Part shown: positions 42,516-49,938 of the stretch, in pieces | Position numbering within the stretch: the first letter of the stretch is position 1 | Layout of the letters: the number at the start of each line of letters is the position of its first letter | Assembly: GCA_019456305.1 (NCBI GenBank) | Contig: VRUD01000016.1 | Coordinates: forward strand, 1-60,447 | Source of the DNA: Cytophagales bacterium | GTDB lineage: Bacteria > Bacteroidota > Bacteroidia > Cytophagales > VRUD01 | Length of the DNA stretch: 60,447 bases | Reading direction: 5' to 3' | Translations under genes and position numbers: made by a program | Notes under the pieces: model-generated | What the model was told of the DNA's origin: nothing | Seen by the model: the letters and a program-made list of their open reading frames with translations, nothing else | The model's database searches: none

Positions 42516-43136
42516 ATGAACAGAAAATTAGCCTATATCTTATCTGTATTACTCCATCCCTTATTACTGCCTACAATATTATTTGCCGTAATTATTTTTT
42601 TTGCCCCCATTTTACTATCTCCATTTCCGGAAAACAAAAAATATTACTTTTTACTGATCGTTTTTATTTCAACGTTCATTATACCTTCTATCATGATCTT
42701 TTTTCTATATAAGGTAGGAAATATTTCCAGCTTAAAAATGGACAAACGAAATGAAAGGATTTGGCCGTTAATTTCTACCTCAATACTCTATATTGCAAAT
42801 GCTTATATGTTTTACAGTCAATTAAACTTCAATGATTTGTTGGTATTAATTATGATTTTTATTTCTTTTACCATCTGTATAGTAACATTAATAACTCTTT
42901 TTTGGAAGATCAGCGCACATAGCGTTGGGATAAGTGGTTTTGTTGGATTTTTAGCAGCTATAAGTTGCAGAAATCCCGGAAATGAGCTACTATACCCAAT
43001 CATGGCTGCTATTATTGTTGCAGGTATTCTTATGTCTGCAAGATTATCTTTAAATTCACATACGCCTGCTCAGGTGTTTGCAGGTTTCGGTTTGGGATTG
43101 ATTATTAGTTTTGGTTCAATAATTATTTTTATATAA
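42516..43136 (+). CDS. PAP2-like membrane protein
   Basis: A 206-residue protein with five or six membrane helices. ISAHSVGISG and ARLSLNSHTPAQVFAGFGLG resemble the second and third phosphatase motifs of PAP2 lipid phosphatases, but the first Lys/Arg motif is not clear, so activity is uncertain. ATG 42516 (MNRKLAYILSV) is chosen; the frame is open to 42441, but that part is a repetitive CTCATG/GTTC-rich stretch. It lies 12 bases before the enoyl-CoA hydratase gene. Confidence 0.65.
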   Translation: MNRKLAYILSVLLHPLLLPTILFAVIIFFAPILLSPFPENKKYYFLLIVFISTFIIPSIMIFFLYKVGNISSLKMDKRNERIWPLISTSILYIANAYMFYSQLNFNDLLVLIMIFISFTICIVTLITLFWKISAHSVGISGFVGFLAAISCRNPGNELLYPIMAAIIVAGILMSARLSLNSHTPAQVFAGFGLGLIISFGSIIIFI

Positions 43137-43147
43137 ACTTACTTGAA

Positions 43148-43924
43148 ATGTACAAGTGTTTAATATTTGAAGCAAAAGACTCAATTGCTGCAATTACTTT
43201 AAACAGGCCCGATTTTTTCAATGCTTTTAATGAAGAACAAAGCTATGAATTGCAGGATGCTCTGAAAAAAACAGAAAAGAATGACCAGATCAGGGTAGTG
43301 GTGCTTACAGGTGCAGGCAAGGCATTTTGTTCTGGGCAGGATTTAAAATCCATTGTAGGAGAAACACGTCCTTTGAGTGAGGCAGTGCGTAAATGCTATA
43401 TCCCAATTATTAAGGCAATGCGTGATCTGCCAAAGCCAATTATCTGCAGACTCAATGGTGTAGCGGCAGGAGCAGGATGTTCATTAGCGCTTGCAAGTGA
43501 TTTCATCATTGCTTCTGAAAAAGCGAGCTTGATAGAAGTATTTGTTAGCGTGGGATTAGTCCTTGATTCCGGTTCTTCTTATTTTCTGCCAAGAGTAGTA
43601 GGTTCAGCCAAAGCCTTTGAGCTAAGTACAATGGGGACAAAGGTAAATGCTGATGAAGCTTTAAAATTAGGGATGGTGAATAGGGTGGTTCCTCATGATA
43701 AATTAGATGAAGCAGTTGATGAAATAGTAAATTATTACGCCAACGCCCCTACTAAAGCTATTGCACTGATCAAGACAATGCTGAACAAATCTTTTCATTT
43801 ATCTCTCGAAGAAGCATTGGAACTTGAAGCACAATACCAGGAAATTGCCGGCAATTCTGAAGATTACCAGGAAGGTTTGAAGGCTTTTATTGAAAAACGA
43901 AAAGCTGAATTTAAAGGGAGGTAG
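43148..43924 (+). CDS. Enoyl-CoA hydratase/isomerase family protein
   Basis: A 258-residue crotonase-fold protein. GAGKAFCSGQDLKSI is the first oxyanion-hole segment and LNGVAAGAGCSLALASDFII the second; EVFVSVGLVLDSGSSYFLPR occupies the catalytic loop. The Asp in VLDSGSS matches PaaG-type ring-epoxide isomerases of phenylacetate breakdown better than simple hydratases, which have Glu here. The substrate is therefore likely an aromatic-derived or fatty acyl-CoA, but no other paa gene is in view. Confidence 0.85.
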   Translation: MYKCLIFEAKDSIAAITLNRPDFFNAFNEEQSYELQDALKKTEKNDQIRVVVLTGAGKAFCSGQDLKSIVGETRPLSEAVRKCYIPIIKAMRDLPKPIICRLNGVAAGAGCSLALASDFIIASEKASLIEVFVSVGLVLDSGSSYFLPRVVGSAKAFELSTMGTKVNADEALKLGMVNRVVPHDKLDEAVDEIVNYYANAPTKAIALIKTMLNKSFHLSLEEALELEAQYQEIAGNSEDYQEGLKAFIEKRKAEFKGR

Positions 43925-43963
43925 TAATGTAGGTAGTAAAAAAAAAGTGAAATTGTCAACGCT

Positions 43964-45403
43964 CTATTTCGTAGTATTGAACTTTCGTAATAACCGAGAT
44001 TCTTCAGCAACTTCATGTTTAGCAAAAACTTCAACTCCTGAATAATCTCCCTTGCCGACAACGGTTGGGAAATAACAATTCTCATTGCAAACCTTTGAAG
44101 TATCAACTTCCATTGTTCCGGTGACAAAGTGATGTAATTGTTGACCGACATCAGCGACACCAGACGGAGTAATAAATAAACTCAACATTTGCAAAACTTC
44201 CATTGATGCAAGATGTGAACTGAAAACGAAAACATTTTCATGAGCATTTATAAAAGCTGAATCTTTAAATCCTTTTATGTATGCTGGATCATCCATCATT
44301 CCTGATTTTTCAAGAACTGCATTTTTAGTTTTGTATTGACCCAAACATTCAAGGCAAGTTCGTTTGTAACCGACAGTTTGTGCTTTCCAATCAGCACCGA
44401 CAATGTTTGTGTTTCGCTTATTTGTTCTCACCATTATTCCGCCATCAATGACAGGAATCAATTGAGCATAAGCGATAAAGTTCAAAACCTGACGAGCCCA
44501 AGGTCTATCAACGCAACTGAAAAGAACATCACAGTTCAAAGCAGATTCAAAACCTTCTTTTTCACAGACACTGTATTCACAGCAATCAGTAGAAATATTT
44601 GGAGAAGTTGCACTTCTCTCAATTCCATCTTTGATTGCAAGAACTTTAGCACGACCAATATCACTCTTAAAAACATTAGTAAGACGGTCAAGATTTTTTT
44701 CTTCAACTGCATCAAAATCTATCAGAGTAAAATTTGAAATTCCAGTTCGTGAAAGTATTTCAGCTACGATACTGCCAACGCTTCCAAGCCCGACAATTCC
44801 AACTCTAAGCCGTGATAAATCTTCTTGCGTTCTTTCACCCCAAGCAGAAATTGTTCGGAGTTGTTTTTCAAGATCAAAGTTTGGTGCAAGTAAATTGTCA
44901 TTGAAAGTAATTTTCAAACCTTTACCAATCACACGAACTGTTTCACACCAGTCGCGATTGTATTTTCTTTTTTCGGTTTTGTCTTTCAGCCAAAACCTTG
45001 CACTCCAAGCACCATCAGTTCCAAGAGTTAATCCAAGCAAAGGCAAACCTGTTGTTGCAAAAACAGTAGGCGACATTCTTGTTTCAGCAGTTACATCATC
45101 TCTACTCATTCCCTGCCAACCGGGGAACGGATGCGAATGAAGGAATGCAATTCCTTTTTTTCGTTCAGTAGCAATTTTTAAAACCCGTTCAAAATATTCA
45201 GGCAGGAAACCAACATTACCATGAACCTCTCTATCATTTTCTTCAGGAAATATTATTTCCGTTACGATTCCACTAAACCTTTTGCCACCACTACTCGGAA
45301 CATAAGTAGCGAAACATAAATCTTCATCCCCATCTTCACGAATGAGATGATTGAATAATTGCTGATGAGTTTCATCAGTCATTACAACGCTAAAATTTTC
45401 CAT
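43964..45403 (-). CDS. JAB peptidase-E1 fusion of a ubiquitin-like system
   Basis: A 479-residue two-domain protein. Residues about 1-150 are a JAB/MPN isopeptidase: FLHSHPFPGWQGMSRDD gives the complete JAMM motif (His89, His91, Ser100, Asp103). Residues about 190-450 are a ThiF/E1 adenylating domain: VGIVGLGSVGS (nucleotide loop, 202-210), LIDFDAVEEKNLDRL with the acidic and Arg residues, CVDRPWARQ, and KRTCLECLG (Cys350, Cys353) as candidate thioester Cys. It should activate the C-terminus of the neighbouring ubiquitin-like protein and trim or remove it. It is last in a three-gene minus-strand operon, sharing one base with the E2-like gene's stop. Thiamine or molybdopterin synthesis is unlikely because of the JAB fusion and neighbours. 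Confidence 0.9.
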   Translation of the reverse strand: MENFSVVMTDETHQQLFNHLIREDGDEDLCFATYVPSSGGKRFSGIVTEIIFPEENDREVHGNVGFLPEYFERVLKIATERKKGIAFLHSHPFPGWQGMSRDDVTAETRMSPTVFATTGLPLLGLTLGTDGAWSARFWLKDKTEKRKYNRDWCETVRVIGKGLKITFNDNLLAPNFDLEKQLRTISAWGERTQEDLSRLRVGIVGLGSVGSIVAEILSRTGISNFTLIDFDAVEEKNLDRLTNVFKSDIGRAKVLAIKDGIERSATSPNISTDCCEYSVCEKEGFESALNCDVLFSCVDRPWARQVLNFIAYAQLIPVIDGGIMVRTNKRNTNIVGADWKAQTVGYKRTCLECLGQYKTKNAVLEKSGMMDDPAYIKGFKDSAFINAHENVFVFSSHLASMEVLQMLSLFITPSGVADVGQQLHHFVTGTMEVDTSKVCNENCYFPTVVGKGDYSGVEVFAKHEVAEESRLLRKFNTTK

Positions 45404-45753
45404 TACAGTTTTGCTAATAAATTTTTGATGTGTGCGAAATAGGTTTTCACTTTTCTATCAGTCCTGTTCCAATCAGGAAAAGGTCTGCTCCAATATTTCC
45501 ATTCACCACCAAATGCACTTGCATGAATGTTATTCGGAGGTTCAACCCAATCTTGAATTCCAATAGATTTAAAATGTGGTCCAGGTGGACAACTCATTGG
45601 ATAATCGTTTTGAACTTCAAACCCTATCTGCAATTTTTTTCCAATGTTCCGACCAATAGTAACTTCGTATTCAAACGAAACTTTGAGAGCATCCGGCTCT
45701 TGGACGGTAAACCCAAGAGCCGTTAGCTCTGCGATAAAATCTGATTTTGCCAT
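45403..45753 (-). CDS. E2-like protein of a ubiquitin-like system
   Basis: A 116-residue protein placed between the multiubiquitin and JAB-E1 genes. The strand pattern, the YPMSCPPGPHF segment (similar to the YP-x-x-PP strand of E2 enzymes) and the later FGGEWKYWSRPFPDW stretch fit the prokaryotic E2/UBC-like families linked to such operons. The only Cys in the protein is Cys55 in that YPMSCPP segment. No Cys is found downstream, where classical E2 enzymes keep theirs, so it either uses Cys55, acts without a thioester, or is a non-catalytic adaptor. It lies 11 bases after the multiubiquitin gene. Confidence 0.75.
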   Translation of the reverse strand: MAKSDFIAELTALGFTVQEPDALKVSFEYEVTIGRNIGKKLQIGFEVQNDYPMSCPPGPHFKSIGIQDWVEPPNNIHASAFGGEWKYWSRPFPDWNRTDRKVKTYFAHIKNLLAKL

Positions 45754-45764
45754 AGGTGAAAATT

Positions 45765-46310
45765 TTAGGATACAGGTGTTTCACCACGAAATACACTTAC
45801 AAACTTCATTGCCGGACACTTCATTTTTATTGGAGTTGTCGGAGTGTCTTTGTAAGATTTTTGGCTGCCATCATGATTGATTTGAACCAAGTAGTAATCA
45901 CTCACAGGAGTAATACCAGCCAACTCCAAAATTTGATTTGGAGTTAACTCCTTTTGGTCGGTGGTTTCAGGTTCACCATCAACAGTGTAGTGAAACACTT
46001 CAGGCGGTTTTACAACAAAATGTTCAATACCGGGCTTTGCCAAGTCCACTTTTTCGTTAAGATCAATTTTCTCAAAGTCGCAATGTTTCAACTTCTGATA
46101 AAGGGTATAACACTCTACCGGAGTTTTACATGCCTTTTCAAGAATCTCTTTTCCTGTTACAAACTGATGGTCAAAAACGAAATACTCGTTATCAATTTTC
46201 ACCTTATACCTTTTACCTACAGGAGGTTTTTTGTCGGACTTGGCGTAAGTTTCCAAGTCAATCACCTCATTTGCACCTTGTGCGTCTTGATTTTGTTCTT
46301 CTTTTTTCAT
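45765..46310 (-). CDS. Multiubiquitin protein (two ubiquitin-like domains)
   Basis: A 181-residue protein of the multiubiquitin family. After a 30-residue polar leader, the first beta-grasp domain starts RYKVKIDNEYFVFDHQFVTG and runs KEILEKACKTPVE to IEHFVVKPP; the second starts FHYTVDGEPETTDQKELTPN, with QILELAGITPVSDYYLVQI, and ends MKFVSVFRGETPVS. One Gly precedes five final residues, so the JAB domain of the neighbour may expose a Gly C-terminus by removing ETPVS (inference). First gene of the operon; its start faces the sigma-like gene across a 146-base control region. Confidence 0.9.
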   Translation of the reverse strand: MKKEEQNQDAQGANEVIDLETYAKSDKKPPVGKRYKVKIDNEYFVFDHQFVTGKEILEKACKTPVECYTLYQKLKHCDFEKIDLNEKVDLAKPGIEHFVVKPPEVFHYTVDGEPETTDQKELTPNQILELAGITPVSDYYLVQINHDGSQKSYKDTPTTPIKMKCPAMKFVSVFRGETPVS

Positions 46311-46335
46311 TTGAATAATTTTTGATTATACCTAT

Positions 46336-46434
46336 ATATGTTACCCTGATGATTATTTTTGCAGGTGGGTAATAAAGATTTTACAGAAAAGAATTTTTAT
46401 ATGACCTGCAAAAAAGGGTACTTTGATAACATAT
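46336..46434. promoter_or_regulatory. Divergent control region with inverted bipartite motif
   Basis: ATATGTTA (46336-46343), 12 bases, TTTTTGCAGGT (46356-46366) on the plus strand; ACCTGCAAAAA (46404-46414), 12 bases, TAACATAT (46427-46434), the same motif inverted with the same spacing. The left copy includes TATTTTTG (46354-46361), a TAnnTTTG box toward the plus-strand genes. The symmetry suggests a shared operator or paired promoters for both operons. Confidence 0.7.
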
Positions 46435-46456
46435 GTAAGTATGAAACAATTCTATA

Positions 46457-47077
46457 ATGAAAAACTCATATTCAGGAAAAGATGAAATCGACTGGAAGGA
46501 TTTACTACCCAAGCTTTATGCCTATACTCATTACTTGCTAAATAAAATGCGATGGTTTAGAGGAGAAGATGTAGATACCTACTTAAAGGGAAAAACGGTT
46601 GACGACTATGTCTATGGTGGGATAGAACAGTATTTGTTGTACCCGGAAAAATATGATCCTACAAAAAATCGTTCTTTGGCAAACTACATCAAGCTACATA
46701 TAATTCAAAATCTTGTTGGCAACGATGCCCGTTCCCCAGAAAATAAAAGAAGTGTTGATCCAATAATAGAAAATGATGTTGATACTGAAGATGACTTCGA
46801 ATATTCAGATAATATTTTGCTTGGTGTTTCTGAGGCTATGTTCGATCAAGATTTTGACTTTAACATGATTACTTCGTCTATCGAGGAAGAACTTAAATCA
46901 GATGAAGTTGCCGAAAAGATTTTCATCGGCCTTCGCTGTATGGGATATAAAAGGCGTGAAATAATAAAAGATACAGGATTAAGTGCAAATGATTTTGACA
47001 ATGGTATGAGACGACTAAACACGGTTCTAAATAATGTAGCAAAAAAATTCCAATTAAAAAAACCAGCAAAACTATGA
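46457..47077 (+). CDS. Sigma-factor-like protein
   Basis: A 206-residue protein. The first part (LPKLYAYTHYLLNKMRWFRG, then YLLYPEKYDPTKNRSLANYI and KLHIIQNLVGND) has the helix pattern and the P-x-x-x-SLANYI signature seen in region 2 of sigma-70-like factors. The C-terminal part (FIGLRCMGYKRREIIKDTGL, then SANDFDNGMRRLNTVLNNVA) has a region-4-like helix-turn-helix. It is short and acidic in the middle. It may direct transcription of the island, or act in another way on DNA. First of three genes whose ends overlap; stop and next start share ATGA. Confidence 0.65.
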   Translation: MKNSYSGKDEIDWKDLLPKLYAYTHYLLNKMRWFRGEDVDTYLKGKTVDDYVYGGIEQYLLYPEKYDPTKNRSLANYIKLHIIQNLVGNDARSPENKRSVDPIIENDVDTEDDFEYSDNILLGVSEAMFDQDFDFNMITSSIEEELKSDEVAEKIFIGLRCMGYKRREIIKDTGLSANDFDNGMRRLNTVLNNVAKKFQLKKPAKL

Positions 47078-47496
47078 ATGCTAATAACAAATACAGCAAC
47101 ACCGAATTCATCAGGTTTGTTCTTGGAAGTATGGATTTTATTAGCTCTGACAGTGGGAAGGCAAGAGAGTACATGTCATCTCAAGGGTTGAATGTTGATG
47201 CAATCGTTTCGGAAGGTCTTAAGCGAATTAAGAAATTGCAGATGCAAATTCAAGCAGGTAAGACACAAATGGAAATGATTTCAGCCGAGACCGTAAAACA
47301 GAAAGCAAAAGAATGGGTTGATTCTCTTTTAAACAATATTGATTTTTCTTTACCAGCACTCGTTAAAGAAGAAGAACTTTCTATGAGTTTTAGAAACATA
47401 GAATCTTTAAGCCAAGAGGACATCAAAAATATTTTGGTAAAACACTTTACCTTGAAATTTTTGGAAGAACAGAAGATAAAATCTAATGGACTTTAA
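47074..47496 (+). CDS. Unknown helical protein of the island
   Basis: A 140-residue protein predicted almost entirely helical, with charged heptads (EGLKRIKKLQMQIQAGKTQM and VKQKAKEWVDSLLNNIDF). No signal peptide or membrane segment; I recognise no family. It overlaps the sigma-like gene by 4 bases and the ImmA-type gene by 11, so it is made in step with both, perhaps as an adaptor or an inhibitor cleaved by the peptidase (inference). Confidence 0.6.
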   Translation: MNANNKYSNTEFIRFVLGSMDFISSDSGKAREYMSSQGLNVDAIVSEGLKRIKKLQMQIQAGKTQMEMISAETVKQKAKEWVDSLLNNIDFSLPALVKEEELSMSFRNIESLSQEDIKNILVKHFTLKFLEEQKIKSNGL

Positions 47497-48274
47497 ATAT
47501 TCCAAAGCTGAACTGATTGCCAAAAAAGTTTTGGAGGAATGTGGTCTTGACGACCCAACTCAATTTCCACTAAGTGAAATAATTTTAGGAAGAAAGGCAT
47601 TTTACGAAGAAGTTCCTTTACAAGGCAAGGATGGAGAAATTGTTTCTTATCGTGGCAATTCAATAATCCATGTCAACTCAGATATTCCGTTTGAATCAAG
47701 AAAGAGATTTGCCTCAGCACATGAACTTGGACATTACGAAATGCACAGAGATATACAACCTGTTTTTTCAGATACTGAAGAAGATATGATGAACTGGTAT
47801 AAAGCCGGACCTCAGGAAATGGAAGCTAATGAATTTGCGGCAGAATTCTTAATGCCTTCAGAAGTATTTTACAATGAATGTGCAAGAAAAAAATTTGGAC
47901 CCGATGTAATTGAACATTTGGCAAATCGTTTTCAAGTCAGCAAAACAGCAACAATTTTGAAATTTGTAAAGAGAGGAAATCACCCTGTAGTAATTGTATA
48001 TTGCAAAGACAATAAAATGAAATGGTGGAAACCCTCACATGACTTTCGTTACTTTTTAGAATTTGAGAAAGACAAGCCACCACCAACAGGTTCAGTTGCG
48101 TATGAATTATTTACTACCAAAAAAATTTATTCTAGTGATGAATCAAAGCAAGACATTTGGAAATCTGACTGGTTAAGGATGCGAAATGATGATGAACCTG
48201 ATTCAAGATTTTTTGAATACTGCTTATTCGTTAAGTCATACAATTATTCTATCAGTGTGATTTGGGAGAAATAA
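47486..48274 (+). CDS. ImmA/IrrE-type zinc peptidase
   Basis: A 262-residue protein. RFASAHELGHYEMHRD carries the zinc motif H-E-x-x-H (His79, Glu80, His83), and EMEANEFAAEFLMPSEVF gives the downstream Glu and the LMP segment standard in ImmA/IrrE (COG2856) peptidases. Such enzymes cleave repressors or anti-factors when triggered. The N-terminal 50 residues form the usual helical and beta part; the last 80 residues are a variable C-terminal domain. It has no Xre domain of its own, but an Xre protein and a sigma-like protein are neighbours. Likely target: a regulator of the island. Confidence 0.85.
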   Translation: MDFKYSKAELIAKKVLEECGLDDPTQFPLSEIILGRKAFYEEVPLQGKDGEIVSYRGNSIIHVNSDIPFESRKRFASAHELGHYEMHRDIQPVFSDTEEDMMNWYKAGPQEMEANEFAAEFLMPSEVFYNECARKKFGPDVIEHLANRFQVSKTATILKFVKRGNHPVVIVYCKDNKMKWWKPSHDFRYFLEFEKDKPPPTGSVAYELFTTKKIYSSDESKQDIWKSDWLRMRNDDEPDSRFFEYCLFVKSYNYSISVIWEK

Positions 48275-48309
48275 AATTTAAAAACAAAAATATCTCTGAC
48301 CATTTTCCA

Positions 48310-48317
48310 TACATTTG
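48310..48317 (+). promoter_or_regulatory. -7 box TACATTTG upstream of the PLD nuclease
   Basis: TACATTTG 26 bases before the nuclease ATG. No clear TTG upstream. Confidence 0.45.
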
Positions 48318-48342
48318 TTGAAACATTATCTTTCGGACAAGA

Positions 48343-49524
48343 ATGAATATTACACTTTTAGGACAAGGATATGAAGCCAAGTCGGAATATTCGGTAGGCA
48401 ATCAGCTAATCAAATTCTTTTCACAAAAAGAGTTTCACACTTTTACAGGCATCTCTGCATTTGTAAGTCAGGCAGGAGTTAATGGACTTTCAAAGCACAT
48501 TACAGCAGCGAAAAAGCATTTCAACATTATTACCATTGTTACAGGTGTTGACCAGAAAGGGACATCAAAAGAAGCGTTGGAAAAATTATTGAAACTGAAC
48601 ATCAACACTTTTGTTTTCTATCAACCTTCATTCACAATTTTTCACCCGAAAATTTATTTGTTTGAAGGTGCAGACAAATCGGAACTCATTATCGGTTCTT
48701 CAAACCTCACAGCACAAGGGTTGTTCACCAATGTTGAGGCATCGTTACTTGTTAGCATTGACAATAGCATTGAGGCAGACAGAAAAATTGTTGAGCAACT
48801 GAAAGATTATTTCAAAGGCATATTTGATTTCACCGACCCGAACCTGAAAAAACTTTCCAAAAAACTTATTGCTGATTTGGTAAGAGCTAATGTTGTTCCA
48901 ACGGAAGAAGAAAGGAAAGCAGCACTAGACAAAGCAGTAAAGGGAGAAAGAAAAGAAACTGAAAATATTATTTCAAAAATATTCCCGAAACGAGCAATTG
49001 CAAAAATTCCAAGTGAGTTCAGAGGAACATCAACAGGAAAAGCGAAAGCAGCCACAGCGAAAAAAATTCCAGTTGGTAAACCAACTGCACATGGTAAATT
49101 ACTTTGGACAAGAAAAAAACTGCCTTCTTCAAGTGTGCAGGGTGGCGGAGCAGGAACTAATCCGACAGGCGGGCTTCGTTTGGTTCAAGATGATTTTGTT
49201 TTGGGTAAAAAGAAAATTAGCCACACTACTTATTTTAGAAATAAACTTTTTGGAAAATACACTTGGAATAAAATCCGAAAAACTCCATTTGTTGAGATAG
49301 CAACCATTCCTTTTGAAATTACAATCAAAAGAAAATTCATTGGTAAGTTTGACCTTGAAGTAAGACACAAGCCAAGTGGTGAAGCGGGACAAGGAAATTA
49401 TACAACTTCAATTTCATGGGGTGAAGTTGGCAAAATAATCAGTAAAGCGAAACTCACAGGCAAGCGACTTGACATTTATGCACCAAAGGGAAAAGGCAAG
49501 CCATTCCACATTCTTATCAGTTGA
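48343..49524 (+). CDS. PLD-family restriction endonuclease (NgoFVII/BfiI-like)
   Basis: A 393-residue protein. The N-terminal 200 residues are a single phospholipase-D nuclease domain: FHPKIYLFEGADKSELIIGS, then SNLTAQG, gives the H-x-K plus S/N motif (His101, Lys103, Asn121). A Lys/Ala-rich linker (about 225-260) leads to a C-terminal domain (GKYTWNKIRKTPFVEIATIP, then FEITIKRKFIGKFDLEVRH) that may be a B3-like DNA-binding module as in BfiI. Such enzymes cut DNA as dimers without a metal ion (family knowledge). The adenine methyltransferase and controller gene lie just downstream, so this is probably the nuclease of a type II system. Confidence 0.82.
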   Translation: MNITLLGQGYEAKSEYSVGNQLIKFFSQKEFHTFTGISAFVSQAGVNGLSKHITAAKKHFNIITIVTGVDQKGTSKEALEKLLKLNINTFVFYQPSFTIFHPKIYLFEGADKSELIIGSSNLTAQGLFTNVEASLLVSIDNSIEADRKIVEQLKDYFKGIFDFTDPNLKKLSKKLIADLVRANVVPTEEERKAALDKAVKGERKETENIISKIFPKRAIAKIPSEFRGTSTGKAKAATAKKIPVGKPTAHGKLLWTRKKLPSSSVQGGGAGTNPTGGLRLVQDDFVLGKKKISHTTYFRNKLFGKYTWNKIRKTPFVEIATIPFEITIKRKFIGKFDLEVRHKPSGEAGQGNYTTSISWGEVGKIISKAKLTGKRLDIYAPKGKGKPFHILIS

Positions 49525-49571
49525 CATCGCTTTTAACTACCGATTGTTGAAAACTTTTTTTCAAAAAACAT

Positions 49572-49601
49572 TTGCCAGTTCATTTTATATATCTACCTTT
49601 G
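49572..49601 (+). promoter_or_regulatory. Promoter TTG-N19-TACCTTTG of the controller gene
   Basis: TTG 49572-49574, 19 bases, TACCTTTG 49594-49601. The start point would fall about 10 bases before ATG 49618, an almost leaderless message. Confidence 0.7.
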
Positions 49602-49618
49602 GACTGAAGTAGTCCAAA
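49598..49618. promoter_or_regulatory. C-box-like operator
   Basis: TTTGGACT (49598-49605), five bases, AGTCCAAA (49611-49618): perfect 8-base arms. The core GACT..AGTC is the same as the half-sites bound by controller (C) proteins of type II restriction-modification systems. It overlaps the -7 box and the start codon, so binding would repress the gene. Confidence 0.65.
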
Positions 49619-49935
49619 TGAAACTTGAAAAAACATTCGGTGATACGGTAAAAAAACTTCGTGGGGAAAAAAAATTACCCTTACGAGAAGTGGCAGAAGC
49701 ATTGAAGATTGACACTTCAATGTTGGGCAAGATTGAGAAGAACAATCGCAAACCGACCAAGCAACTGATTGAGAAGTTTGCAAGGTTTTTCAAAGTAAAC
49801 GACCGAGATTTGACGATTGCATTTCTAAGCGACACCGTTGCTTATCATATTATGGACGAAGAAGATTTTGCCAGTGAAGTTTTAAAAGTAGCAGAGAAAA
49901 AAGTAAAGTATTTAAAAACCATAAAAACTCCTTGA
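49618..49935 (+). CDS. Xre-family controller protein
   Basis: A 105-residue DNA-binding protein. The helix-turn-helix is in EKKLPLREVAEALKIDTSML, continuing GKIEKNNRKPTKQ (about 20-52), standard for Xre/C proteins. A C-terminal helix (DEEDFASEVLKVAEKKVKYL) may dimerise. ATG 49618 is the only sensible start and lies in the operator. It lies 3 bases before the methyltransferase gene, so the two are one transcript. Expected role: timing the expression of methyltransferase and nuclease. Confidence 0.85.
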   Translation: MKLEKTFGDTVKKLRGEKKLPLREVAEALKIDTSMLGKIEKNNRKPTKQLIEKFARFFKVNDRDLTIAFLSDTVAYHIMDEEDFASEVLKVAEKKVKYLKTIKTP

Positions 49936-49938
49936 CCG

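Noticed and set aside
43964-45403. ThiF domain as thiamine or molybdopterin biosynthesis
   Set aside because: It is fused to a JAB domain and sits with multiubiquitin and E2-like genes; no thi or moa genes are near.
46336-46434. TTTTTGCAGGT as a sigma-54 -12 element
   Set aside because: No GG at the -24 position with the required spacing, although rpoN is in the window.
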